The notes: a model not told the origin generated them from the sequence alone. A stretch of 35,769 bases of DNA from Rhodanobacter thiooxydans LCS2 (GCF_000264375.1 NZ_AJXW01000110.1:1-35769); one strand, 5' to 3'. Shown: positions 16,002-24,289, counted from the stretch's first letter. Made by a program: numbers and translations.

Positions 16002-18260
16002 ATGAAGCTGCGCCACGTACTCCTCGCCGGCCTGTTCCTGATCATCGCCGCGCCGGCGCAAGCCGCGACCGACCCCAGCTTCCTGCTGACGGCCACCGCG
16101 AAGGACTTCGCCCGCTACTTTCCCGGCCAGCTTGGCAACGGCTACCAGTCGACGCTGACCTCGCCGCGCGGCACCGAGGGCAACCTGGCCTATCTGGTCG
16201 CGTTCATGGACTACGCGAAGGACGATATTTCGCGTCCCGCCGCGGTGCCCGGCTGGAGCGAGATCGACTACAGCGCGGGGGACTCGCCAGCCGGCCACTT
16301 CTGGCTCAACCAGACCGCGCTGGACCCGGCCGTGTTCCAGGATTACCGGCAGCAGCTGAACCTCTACGAGGGCACGCTCAGCACGGGCTACCGCTACCTC
16401 GACCACGGCCGGGCCACGCGCATCGAGGTGACCAGCCTGGTCAGCCAGGCCTCGCCCCATCTCGCCGCGACCCGGCTGTCGATCACGCCGGAGTTCGACG
16501 GCGAGGTGCAGCTGTCGTTCGCGCTGAACCTGTGGGCGCCGCACCAGCCGCGTTTTCCGCTGGCGCGGCTGAGCGGCGACGAGATGCAGGAGGCGGTGGC
16601 GGCGCACAACCTGAAGCTCGAACCGGTCGCTCCGGCCACGCCCGACCGCGCGGTGCTCTGGTACCACGGCGACACGCACGTCACGGCCGCTGACGGCGAC
16701 ACGGGCGACCGCACGCTGTGGCTGGACGGCCACGCCGAGCAAGGCCTGTCGATGGCCGAGGCGGCTGCGATCGAGCTGCCCGCGGGCCTGCAGTCCACCG
16801 ACCTGCGGCTGTACCGCAGCAGCTACCGGCTGGCGCTGAACCTCACCGCGAAAGTGCGCAAGGGTCAGACCTACACCTTCACCAAGTTCGTCGCGCTGTC
16901 GCGCGCGGGCTGGGGTGGCGACGCGAAGGCGAACCGCACGCTGGCCACGGCCGCGCGCACGGCCGGCTTCGATCGCCTGCTCGACGCGCACCGCGCCGCC
17001 TGGAGCGAACTGTGGCAATCGGACATCCGCATCGACGGCGATCCGAGGGCGCAGCAGGTCGTGCACTCCGACCTCTATTACCTGCTGTCCAACGTCACCC
17101 CCGACACCGCCTGGCCGACCGGCGCCTGCGGCATGACGCCCGGCTACGCCGGCCACGTGTTCTGGGACAGCGACACCTGGGTCTTTCCCGCGCTGCTGCT
17201 GTTGCATCCGCAGCGGGCGAAATCGCTGGTGATGTTCCGCTCCCGCACCTTGCCGGCGGCCGAGGCGCGGGCGCGGGCGCGCGGTCTGCGCGGCGCGATG
17301 TTCCCGTGGGAGGCCGATCCGCAGAACGGCAGCGAGCAGACACCGCACATGGCCTACGTGCTCGGCGAGCGCGAAATCCACGTCAACGCCGACGTCGCCA
17401 TCGCCCAGTGGCAGTACTACCTGGCCAGCGGCGACCACCAGTGGCTGGCTCGATACGGCTGGCCAGTGATCCGCGACGTGGCGGATTTCTGGGCCAGCCG
17501 CGCGACGTGGGTGGCGGACAAGCACCGCTACGAGATCCACCACGTCACCTCCGTGCTGGAGGCCTACAACGACGTGCCGAACGATACCTTCACCAACGCC
17601 TCGGCGCGCAAGGCGCTGGACATCGCCGTCGCCGCCGCAGCCGCCGTCGGCGCAAGGCCGGACCCGCACTGGTCGGAAGTCGCCGCGCAGCTGTACCTCC
17701 CGTTCTCCGCGAAAGACGGACACCATCTGGATTTCGACGAGAGCGTGCCGCACGACATCGACGCCTGGGGTGATACCGCGCTGCCCGCGCTCGCCTATCC
17801 CTCGCTGGACCTGCCGATGAGCGCCGAGGTGCGCCGCAACGACTTCGACTATGCGATGACGCTGACCGGGCGCTCGCGGCAGGAGCCGAACAGCATGGGG
17901 CTTTCGCCGGCGTCGATCGCCGCCGCCGCGCTGGGCGACGCGCAGACGGCCGGCGCGTGGTTCCAGCGCAACCTCACCACCCACGTGCTGCAGCCGCCGT
18001 TCAACGTGCGCACCGAGACCGCCACCAACAACACCGGCTATTTCCTGACTGCCTCGGGCGGCCTGCTGCAGAACATCCTCTACGGCTTCACCGGCCTGCG
18101 CCTGGAGCACGGCGGACTGGTCGAAGCCTATGCGCCGGTGCTGCCGCCGTCGTGGAAGTCGTTCACGCTGAAGCACGTGAACCTGCGCGGCCGCCACTAC
18201 GACATCACCGTGCGCCGCGCTGCGGACGGCAAGCCGGAGCTGGTCCGCCACGCGCTCTGA
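16002..18260 (+). CDS. Secreted GH65-type alpha-glucoside hydrolase
   Basis: The product is 752 aa with a clear signal peptide (MKLRHVLLAGLFLIIAAPAQA, cleaved at about residue 21), so it should act in the periplasm or outside. The overall pattern is that of the (alpha/alpha)6 GH65 hydrolases related to acid trehalase, ATHL1 and kojibiose hydrolase. GHVFWDSDTWVFPALLLLHP corresponds to the FWDAE block of GH65. HHVTSVLEAYNDVPNDTFTN aligns with VTGPDEY...YTN and puts the general acid at E520, although the usual PDE is VLE. NFDYAMTLTG and TNNTGYFLTASGGLLQNIL are later conserved blocks. The ATG at 16002 has GGAG five nt upstream. It is the last gene of the island before pilR. Substrate guesses are kojibiose, trehalose or an alpha-glucosyl conjugate. 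Confidence 0.82.
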   Translation: MKLRHVLLAGLFLIIAAPAQAATDPSFLLTATAKDFARYFPGQLGNGYQSTLTSPRGTEGNLAYLVAFMDYAKDDISRPAAVPGWSEIDYSAGDSPAGHFWLNQTALDPAVFQDYRQQLNLYEGTLSTGYRYLDHGRATRIEVTSLVSQASPHLAATRLSITPEFDGEVQLSFALNLWAPHQPRFPLARLSGDEMQEAVAAHNLKLEPVAPATPDRAVLWYHGDTHVTAADGDTGDRTLWLDGHAEQGLSMAEAAAIELPAGLQSTDLRLYRSSYRLALNLTAKVRKGQTYTFTKFVALSRAGWGGDAKANRTLATAARTAGFDRLLDAHRAAWSELWQSDIRIDGDPRAQQVVHSDLYYLLSNVTPDTAWPTGACGMTPGYAGHVFWDSDTWVFPALLLLHPQRAKSLVMFRSRTLPAAEARARARGLRGAMFPWEADPQNGSEQTPHMAYVLGEREIHVNADVAIAQWQYYLASGDHQWLARYGWPVIRDVADFWASRATWVADKHRYEIHHVTSVLEAYNDVPNDTFTNASARKALDIAVAAAAAVGARPDPHWSEVAAQLYLPFSAKDGHHLDFDESVPHDIDAWGDTALPALAYPSLDLPMSAEVRRNDFDYAMTLTGRSRQEPNSMGLSPASIAAAALGDAQTAGAWFQRNLTTHVLQPPFNVRTETATNNTGYFLTASGGLLQNILYGFTGLRLEHGGLVEAYAPVLPPSWKSFTLKHVNLRGRHYDITVRRAADGKPELVRHAL

Positions 18261-18277
18261 AGCGCCGACATCGGGCG

Positions 18278-18297
18278 GCACGCCCTGGCCGGCGTGC
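18278..18297 (+). terminator. GC-rich hairpin after the GH65 hydrolase (weak terminator candidate)
   Basis: GCACGCC (18278-18284) pairs with GGCGTGC (18291-18297) over a 6-nt loop, 17 nt after the stop codon. No T-run follows, so rho-independent function is doubtful. Confidence 0.3.
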
Positions 18298-18424
18298 GGT
18301 CTGGCATTCCACCTGGCTGCCGATGCGCGGATCGCGCGCAGCGCATGCGGCGATGCGGCGACGGTTGCGACCTGGGTCCAGGCCGCGCCGATCTTTGCCC
18401 CGCAGCCCGCGGCCGGTTATTCTC

Positions 18425-18439
18425 TGGCGCATCGTTTGC
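18425..18439 (+). promoter_or_regulatory. Sigma-54-like -24/-12 sequence just before pilR
   Basis: TGGCGC and TTGC are arranged so that GG and GC are separated by exactly 10 bp, the diagnostic spacing of sigma-54 promoters. Transcription would begin close to the pilR ATG, giving almost no leader, which weakens the case. It is shown because pilR lies far from pilS and needs a promoter of its own. Confidence 0.25.
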
Positions 18440-18452
18440 CACGCGCCATGCC

Positions 18453-19841
18453 ATGAATCCCCAGACCGTTTTGGTCATCGACGATGAACGCGACATCCGC
18501 GAACTGCTGACCATCACGCTGGGACGGATGGACCTGCAGGTCGACGCCGTCGGCACCGTCGCCGAGGCACGCCGCGCACTGGCCGAACGCAGTTACGACC
18601 TTTGCTTCACCGACATGCGGCTGCCCGACGGCACCGGCCACGAGATCATCGAACTGATTGCCGCGGAGCATCCCGACATGCCGGTGGCGATGATCACCGC
18701 CTACGGCAACGTCGACGCCGCGGTGAACGCGCTGAAGGCCGGCGCGTTCGATTTCGTCTCCAAGCCGGTCGACATCCAGATGCTGCGCGGGCTGGTGCGC
18801 ACCGCCCTGCGCCTGGCCGAGGAACGGCGCAACGGCGCCGCCGCCGCGAAGACCGGCGACTCCAGCCGCCTGATCGGCGACTCCAGCGCCATGCAGCAGG
18901 TGCGCGCCACCATCGCCAAGCTGGCGCGCAACCAGGCGCCGGTGTACATCGCCGGCGAATCCGGCGTGGGCAAGGAGCTGGTGGCGCGGCTGATCCACGA
19001 GCAGGGCCCGCGCGCCAGCGGCCCGTTCGTGCCGGTCAACTGCGGCGCGATCCCGTCGGAGCTGATGGAAAGCGAGTTCTTCGGTCACCGCAAGGGCAGC
19101 TTCACCGGCGCCAGCACCGACAAGGAAGGCCTGTTCCAGGCCGCCCAGGGCGGCACGCTGTTCCTCGACGAAGTGGCCGAGCTGCCGCTGCACATGCAGG
19201 TGAAGCTGCTGCGCGCGATCCAGGAAAAGGCGGTACGCCCGATCGGCGGCCGCGACGAGATCCCGGTCGACGTGCGCATCCTGTCGGCCACCCACAAGAA
19301 CCTCGGCCAGCTGGTCGAGCAGGGCCAGTTCCGCCAGGACCTGTTCTACCGCATCAACGTGATCGAGCTGCGCGTGCCGCCGCTGCGCGAGCGCCGCGGC
19401 GACGTGTCGCAGCTGTCCGCGTTCATCCTCAAGGCGCTGGCCGGCAAGAGCGGCGAAAGCGTCGGCCAGCTGTCGCCGTCGGCCCGCGATGCGCTGGAAG
19501 CCTACGACTTCCCCGGCAACGTGCGCGAGCTGGAGAACATCCTCGAACGCGCGATGGCGATGTGCGACGGCAGCACCATCGAGGCGGCCGACCTGATGCT
19601 GCCGCAGCGCAGCGCGCGGCCCAGCCACGAACCGGCGGCGCCGGGACAGCCGCCGGCGCCCGTCGCGGCCGCCAGCACCGGCGCGGACGGCGGCCTCGAC
19701 GACTACATCAGCAACCTCGAGCGCACCGCCATCGTCAAGGCGCTGGAAGAATCGCGCTACAACAAGACCGCCGCCGCCCGAAAACTCGGCATCACCTTCC
19801 GCGCGCTGCGCTACAAGCTGAAGAAGCTCGGCATCGACTGA
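18453..19841 (+). CDS. pilR: Sigma-54-dependent response regulator PilR (NtrC family)
   Basis: PilR activates sigma-54 transcription of the type IV pilin gene when phosphorylated by PilS. The 462-aa product has the three NtrC-family parts. The receiver has acidic pocket D10-D11 and phospho-acceptor D54 in FTDMRLPDG. The AAA+ domain has Walker A GESGVGKE at 168-175, the sigma-54 contact loop GSFTGA at 215-220 (family consensus GAFTGA) and GGTLFLDEVAELPL. The C-terminal Fis-type helix-turn-helix is YNKTAAARKLGITFRALRYK. The chosen ATG (18453) begins the conserved MNPQTVLVIDDE; no Shine-Dalgarno is evident. That fits a gene once translated by coupling to pilS, which is now 10.8 kb upstream. Confidence 0.9.
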   Translation: MNPQTVLVIDDERDIRELLTITLGRMDLQVDAVGTVAEARRALAERSYDLCFTDMRLPDGTGHEIIELIAAEHPDMPVAMITAYGNVDAAVNALKAGAFDFVSKPVDIQMLRGLVRTALRLAEERRNGAAAAKTGDSSRLIGDSSAMQQVRATIAKLARNQAPVYIAGESGVGKELVARLIHEQGPRASGPFVPVNCGAIPSELMESEFFGHRKGSFTGASTDKEGLFQAAQGGTLFLDEVAELPLHMQVKLLRAIQEKAVRPIGGRDEIPVDVRILSATHKNLGQLVEQGQFRQDLFYRINVIELRVPPLRERRGDVSQLSAFILKALAGKSGESVGQLSPSARDALEAYDFPGNVRELENILERAMAMCDGSTIEAADLMLPQRSARPSHEPAAPGQPPAPVAAASTGADGGLDDYISNLERTAIVKALEESRYNKTAAARKLGITFRALRYKLKKLGID

Positions 19842-19868
19842 GGCCACAACAGGCACGCCACGCTTCAC

Positions 19869-19937
19869 AGGGCGGGCACTGCCCGCCGGCCCTTGCTTCA
19901 TGCCTTGCCGAAGAGCGGCGGGCAGTGCCCGCCCTAC
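19869..19937. repeat. REPIN-like pair of GGGCGGGCACTGCCCGCC palindromes (copy 1)
   Basis: AGGGCGGGCACTGCCCGCC (from 19869) and GGCGGGCAGTGCCCGCCC (to about 19935) sit head to head around a loop containing GCCTTGCCGAAGAGCGGC. Each unit is itself palindromic. The same loop, inverted, is found in the copy at 34672-34740. It lies 28 bp after the pilR stop. Confidence 0.82.
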
Positions 19938-19950
19938 AAGAGCCACCGGC

Positions 19951-19986
19951 TCACACCGAGCACGTCACTCCCACCCGCGGCACTGC
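19951..19986 (-). pseudogene. Relic of the 3' end of a permease gene (last 11 codons and stop)
   Basis: Read on the minus strand, this stretch encodes AVPRVGVTCSV followed by TGA. It mirrors AVPPVEATRSV plus TGA at the end of the intact permease gene at 20029. The 15 bp CGGCTCACACCGAGC around the stop is identical, and the next 27 bp differ at 8 positions. Each tail is followed on its stop-codon side by a GTAGGGCGGGC-type repeat. It looks like the leftover of a deleted third permease copy, or a small duplication of gene end plus repeat. Confidence 0.6.
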
Positions 19987-19991
19987 AGATC

Positions 19992-20016
19992 GTAGGGCGG
20001 GCACTGCCCGCCCTAC
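19992..20016. repeat. Perfect 25-bp palindrome of the GTAGGGCGGGCA family
   Basis: Twelve-bp arms (GTAGGGCGGGCA and its inverse) flank a single central C. It ends 12 bp from the permease stop codon and belongs to the same family as 19869-19937 and 34672-34740. Confidence 0.85.
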
Positions 20017-20028
20017 CAAAGCATCGGC

Positions 20029-21294
20029 TCACACCGAGCGTGTCGCCTCCACTGGCGGCACGGCAGCGGCGCGCCGCGCCGGGCCGAGCACGGCCAGTTG
20101 ACCCAGCAGCCACAGCAGCAGCACACCGACACCGAGCACCCACAGCGGCATCCGCGGCAGTTCGTAGTGCGTCATCAGCGACAGGTTCGCGGCGATGCCA
20201 AGCGCCACGCCCAGCACTGCGCCGATGCCGACAATCAGCGCGTTCTCGGCCTGGAAATAGCGCAGGATGTCGCCGCGCGTGGCGCCCAGTGCACGCCGCA
20301 CGCCGATCGAACGGCGCCGCTGGCCGACCCAGAAGCTGCTCAGTCCCACGATGCCGCCAGCCGTCGCCAGCAGCAGCAAGGCGCACATCGTGCCCATCAT
20401 GATCGCCACACCGCGATCGGTGGCGTAGGCCTTTTCGCGTGCCTGCGCCAGCGTGACCACGCCGTCTTCCGGGCTGATCAGGCGCATGCGGTTCTGCGCA
20501 ACCAGCGCCACCGGTGCCGACTGCAGCAACGCGGCCAGTCGGCCCGGTTGCGCACGCACCAGATAGACCACCCCGCTGGCATAGGCCGCCCCATCGTCGG
20601 CACTGGCGTAGCGCGCCGGCAGCAGTACCGTGTATTCGTCGATCGAACGTACGCCGCTGCCCGCGTAACTGCCTTGCAACCGGTCGACCACGCCGATGAT
20701 CTTGCTCGGGCCGTCGTCCCTGAGATAGACGCGTTGGCCCACCGCCGCGCCGTCGGGGAACAGTTTGTGGGCCAGGTCGCGCGTAATGATGATCACCGCC
20801 GGCACCACCTTGTCACGCGGACCGAGGCTGGCGATCTCGTCGGCGCGGAAGTTGCGGCCGGCCACCAGCGCGATGCCGAACGTGTCGATCGCGTGCTCGT
20901 CGGCAAAATAGGACAGCGCTAGCTGCAGCTTCTTCTGCTCGACCCGCTGCTTGATGCGCACCAGCCCGCCGCCGCTTTCCTGCATCGGGTAGGCTTGGCT
21001 GGCAAACGCGTCGCGCACGCCCGGCAGCTTGCGCAAGGTCGCCAGGTCGGTGCGCATCTGCGCGTGGATATGCGGCACGTCCGGCTGGCCGACCCACTGG
21101 TTGTTGATCGCGAACAGATGCGCCTCGTCGGTACCGCTCGGACGCGACAGGTGCACCACCCGCGTCTTGACGATGAACAGTGCGTTGCTGACCACCGCCA
21201 GGGTCAGCGCGATCTGCAGCACAATCAGCGCCGTGGCCATCTTGTGCCGGCGCAGCGCGGCAAGGATCGGGCGCAGCTGCATGACCGCGTTCAT
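20029..21294 (-). CDS. ABC transporter permease, MacB/FtsX type (second of pair)
   Basis: This 421-aa inner-membrane permease of the MacB/FtsX family uses mechanotransmission and is usually linked to export or sensing of peptides, antibiotics or lipoproteins. It has one N-terminal transmembrane helix (MATALIVLQIALTLAVVSNA), a periplasmic MacB-like domain (DTFGIALVAGRNF, IIGVVDRLQG), then three C-terminal helices with the FtsX signature RRSIGVRRALGATRGDILRYF. The ATG at 21294 overlaps the upstream permease stop by 4 nt (ATGA), so translation is coupled. No nucleotide-binding subunit is encoded next to it, so the ATPase must come from elsewhere or the system is incomplete. Confidence 0.88.
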   Translation of the reverse strand: MNAVMQLRPILAALRRHKMATALIVLQIALTLAVVSNALFIVKTRVVHLSRPSGTDEAHLFAINNQWVGQPDVPHIHAQMRTDLATLRKLPGVRDAFASQAYPMQESGGGLVRIKQRVEQKKLQLALSYFADEHAIDTFGIALVAGRNFRADEIASLGPRDKVVPAVIIITRDLAHKLFPDGAAVGQRVYLRDDGPSKIIGVVDRLQGSYAGSGVRSIDEYTVLLPARYASADDGAAYASGVVYLVRAQPGRLAALLQSAPVALVAQNRMRLISPEDGVVTLAQAREKAYATDRGVAIMMGTMCALLLLATAGGIVGLSSFWVGQRRRSIGVRRALGATRGDILRYFQAENALIVGIGAVLGVALGIAANLSLMTHYELPRMPLWVLGVGVLLLWLLGQLAVLGPARRAAAVPPVEATRSV

Positions 21295-22616
21295 CCGTTC
21301 ACCTTCAGCTGCCACGCCGGTTGCACCTGGGCGGCGCGCCAGGTGGGATACAGCGCGGCGATCAAGCTGGCGAGTACCGCGACCAGCACGGTCAGCAGGA
21401 ACAGCGACGCATCCAGTCGCGCCAGCTTGGCAATCTCCGGCTCGAACAACTTGCCGATGCCGGCCATGCCCAGCGCCGTCAGCAGCAGGCCCAACAGGCC
21501 GCCGGCCAGCCCGATCGCCGCCGCCTCGACCAGGAACTGGCGATAGATCGCCCCGCGCGACGCGCCCAGCGCGCGGCGTACGCCGATCTCCGGCGCGCGG
21601 CGCATGAAGCGGGCCAGCATCAGCCCGATCACGTTGACGAGGCAGATCAGCAAAAAGCTGACCGAGACGATCAGCGACAGCGCCGACGACTTCGGCACCA
21701 CTTTCATCACGTGCAGCCACTGCCCGACGTCGGACAAGCTCACGTTCGGCGACCAGGCGAAGCGGCCGAGGCGTTGCTGTTCGGCCGCGTAGTTGCGCAG
21801 CCAGTCGCGGTAATGCGCCACGTCGGCGCGGGTGGGCAGTTCCACCCACATGGCGATCCACGCGCATTCGCTGCGCAGCACGCTGTTCCAGTCCGGCAGG
21901 TCGGGACCGACGGTATTCGTGCTGCAGTAGAACTGCCCGGTGGTGGCCTTCTGCACATCGATGGCGCGACTGAACGGCAGGTAGAGCTGCCGCGGATGAC
22001 TGAAGGCATAGAACGTGCTGGCCACGTCGAAGTAGCGCGGGCGTGGCTCCCAGTCGTCCAGCACGCCGACAATGCGGTAGACGTGCGCGTCCAGGTTGAT
22101 CTCCCGGCCCACGCTGTCGGCGCCGCCGAACAATTTCTGGTTGAGCGCGCTGCTGATGACGACCACCGCCGCGCGCTGGTCGTCGTCATGGACCGACCAG
22201 CCGCCGCCGTAGCGGAAGCGCGCGTCGAACATCGCGAAGAAATCGCTGCTGACTGCATCGCCTTCCTGCGGCAACGGTTGCTGCCGCGCGTCGTCCGGCA
22301 GCAACGTCCACTTGCTGCCGTAGATCAGCACCTGCCTCTTCGCCTGCCGCGCGTGCAGCAGCGCCTGCGCGTCGGTGTAGCTGAGCATGATCGGCGGCTC
22401 GCCCTTCCAGTTGTGCGCCGGGCCGAAGTTGTCGATCTGCGGCACGAACAGCTGGCCGGATTTCCACGGGATTGGATCGGCCGCGGCCACGCGAAACACG
22501 GCGAAGGTGACCATGCAGGTGGCCACGCCGCAGCCCATCAGCAGCAGCACCAGCGCGGTCAGCGCCTTGCTGCGCCGGCAACTGCGCCAGGCCAGATCGA
22601 AGTAATACGTCAACAA
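21291..22616 (-). CDS. ABC transporter permease, MacB/FtsX type (first of pair)
   Basis: This is a 441-aa paralogue of the next permease. It has an N-terminal helix (ALTALVLLLMGCGVATCMVT), a periplasmic domain (YRIVGVLDDWEPRPRYFD) and three C-terminal helices with RRAPEIGVRRALGASRGAIY and ALYPTWRAAQVQPAWQL. No ATG fits; the frame offers TTG at 22616 or 22613 and GTG at 22622. TTG 22616 is chosen because AGGGG lies 5 nt upstream. It begins 38 nt after the stop of the hybrid kinase in the same direction, which suggests one transcript with the signalling genes. The downstream permease overlaps it by 4 nt. Confidence 0.85.
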   Translation of the reverse strand: MLTYYFDLAWRSCRRSKALTALVLLLMGCGVATCMVTFAVFRVAAADPIPWKSGQLFVPQIDNFGPAHNWKGEPPIMLSYTDAQALLHARQAKRQVLIYGSKWTLLPDDARQQPLPQEGDAVSSDFFAMFDARFRYGGGWSVHDDDQRAAVVVISSALNQKLFGGADSVGREINLDAHVYRIVGVLDDWEPRPRYFDVASTFYAFSHPRQLYLPFSRAIDVQKATTGQFYCSTNTVGPDLPDWNSVLRSECAWIAMWVELPTRADVAHYRDWLRNYAAEQQRLGRFAWSPNVSLSDVGQWLHVMKVVPKSSALSLIVSVSFLLICLVNVIGLMLARFMRRAPEIGVRRALGASRGAIYRQFLVEAAAIGLAGGLLGLLLTALGMAGIGKLFEPEIAKLARLDASLFLLTVLVAVLASLIAALYPTWRAAQVQPAWQLKVNG

Positions 22617-22654
22617 GGTCACCCCCTGCGCGGCCGTGCGGTTGTCGGATCGGG

Positions 22655-24223
22655 CTACCTGCCGCCGGCCTCGCGCAGCGCCTTGCGCAGCGTGCGCAGC
22701 AGCAGCTGGGTAGTGACCGGCTTGTCGATCACGTAGAGATGCTCCAGCGGCGGCAGCTCGTGCAGGTCCGGGGGCGCGCCGGGGCGCGCGAGCAGGATCA
22801 CCGCATGGCGGTAACCCTGCTCGATCAGCGCCGCCAGCGTGCGCACGCCGGTGAACAGGTTCATGTCCGCGTCCAGCACCACCAGGTCGGGCAGGCCGGC
22901 GGCCTCGATCCACTGCAGCGCGGCGGTGCCGCTCTGGCTGGCGTGGGCCTGGTAGCCCCAGGCATCCAGCGTGTCGGCCAGCAGGGACAACTGGCCGGCC
23001 TCTTCCACCACCACCAGCACGCGCTCGGCGGCACCTTCCAGGTTGTCCTGGTCACCCGCCTCGCCGTTGTCGGCGGCCAGTCCCTCCAGCGGGAAATAGA
23101 GGTCGAAGCGGGTGCCGCGGCCCCGCTTGCTGTCCACCCGCATCACACCGCCATGGCTGGTGACGATGCGCTTGCACGAGACCAGGCCGAGCCCGGTACC
23201 GGCTTCCTTGGTGGTGAAGAACGGCTCGAACAGGTGCTCCCTCACCGCCGGTTCCATGCCTGGGCCGTCGTCGATCACGCTGATGCACAGGTAGCAGCAC
23301 TGGCGCGACGGCTCACCGGGCTGGAAGAAGTCCTCCGGCAGTTGCACCCGCGCGGCTTCGACGCGCAGGCGGCCGCCGTCCGGCATCGCCTGGATCGCGT
23401 TCAGGCACAGGTTCAGCAGGCACTGCTGCAGCTCGGTGTGATTGCCGTCGAACGACAGTTCCGGGTCGTCGATCGTCAGCTCCATCGTCACCGTGTGCGG
23501 CACGCTGCCCTGCATCAGCAGGTCGAACGCGCTGAACAGCGTGCCCAGCCGCACCTGTTCCGCACGACGCGCGCCGCTGGCGAACGACAGCATCGAGTGC
23601 ACCATGTCCAGGCCGCGCTTGCCACAATCGCGCACCAGCTTGCCCAGCCGCGCCAGGCGCGGGTCATGCTGGTAATCCTGCAGGCTGTCGCCGGCCAGCA
23701 GCAGCGGTTGCAGCAGGTTGCGCAGGTCGTGGCTGAGGCCCCCGGCAAGCATCGCCAGGCTCTCGAAGCGCTGCGCGCGGACCAGCTCCGCCTCGGCGCG
23801 ACGGCTGGCCCGGCGCGCCGAGGCCTCGCTCAGGGCCCGGCGCACCGCGCTGGCCAGCCGGGCCGGATTCTGCTTCAGGATGTAGTCGGTGGCGCCGTTG
23901 TGCAGCGCCTCGATCGCCGCCTCCTCGCCCAGCGTGGCGGAGACGAAGATGAACGGCAGGTCCTCGTCGCGCCGGCGCAGCAGCTCCAGCGCATGCTGGC
24001 CGGAAAAGCCCGGCATGCTGAGGTCCGACAGCACGATGTGCGGCCTGAAGTCGTCCAGCGCGGCGACGAAGCTGGGCTCGTCGTCGACCAGGCGCACCTC
24101 ATAGGCGATGTGGTCGGCGTCGAGCTCGGCGAGCACGAGCTCGGCATCGAGCCGGCTGTCCTCGACCTGCAGCACCCGGATGGCCGGCGTCTCCCGGGAT
24201 TTTCCGCTTGGCATGGGGTTCAT
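22655..24223 (-). CDS. Hybrid receiver-histidine kinase-receiver signalling protein
   Basis: This 522-aa cytoplasmic protein has no membrane segment. Residues of about 14-130 are a receiver (VLQVEDSRLDAE, phospho-site in VLSDLSMPGFSG, lysine in ILKQNP). The central kinase has an H box GGLSHDLRNLLQPLLLAG with H165, the N box NLCLNAIQAM, DDGPGM and GTGLGLVSCKRI. A second receiver occupies about 400-522 (VVLDADMNLFTG, IDKPVTTQ). Its acidic pair reads EE in VVVEEAG and the usual T/S is A, so it may be atypical. The ATG at 24223 is chosen; a second ATG lies nine nt inside. It lies 66 nt after the CheY-like gene and 38 nt before the permeases. Confidence 0.87.
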   Translation of the reverse strand: MNPMPSGKSRETPAIRVLQVEDSRLDAELVLAELDADHIAYEVRLVDDEPSFVAALDDFRPHIVLSDLSMPGFSGQHALELLRRRDEDLPFIFVSATLGEEAAIEALHNGATDYILKQNPARLASAVRRALSEASARRASRRAEAELVRAQRFESLAMLAGGLSHDLRNLLQPLLLAGDSLQDYQHDPRLARLGKLVRDCGKRGLDMVHSMLSFASGARRAEQVRLGTLFSAFDLLMQGSVPHTVTMELTIDDPELSFDGNHTELQQCLLNLCLNAIQAMPDGGRLRVEAARVQLPEDFFQPGEPSRQCCYLCISVIDDGPGMEPAVREHLFEPFFTTKEAGTGLGLVSCKRIVTSHGGVMRVDSKRGRGTRFDLYFPLEGLAADNGEAGDQDNLEGAAERVLVVVEEAGQLSLLADTLDAWGYQAHASQSGTAALQWIEAAGLPDLVVLDADMNLFTGVRTLAALIEQGYRHAVILLARPGAPPDLHELPPLEHLYVIDKPVTTQLLLRTLRKALREAGGR

Positions 24224-24289
24224 CGCTGCTGTCCGTTTCTGGAACCCGCAGGCCGTTGGAGCCGCCGCGGGTGTTCGCGTTCCATCCGT

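Noticed and set aside
15312..18281. A 989-codon minus-strand open frame opposite the secreted hydrolase
   Set aside because: This is a shadow frame for the same reason. The plus strand encodes a signal peptide and GH65-type blocks.
18261..18452. A pilS duplicate or insertion-site direct repeat at the island's right border
   Set aside because: I compared the sequence after pilS (7640-7700) with that before pilR and saw no matching target duplication or attachment repeat.
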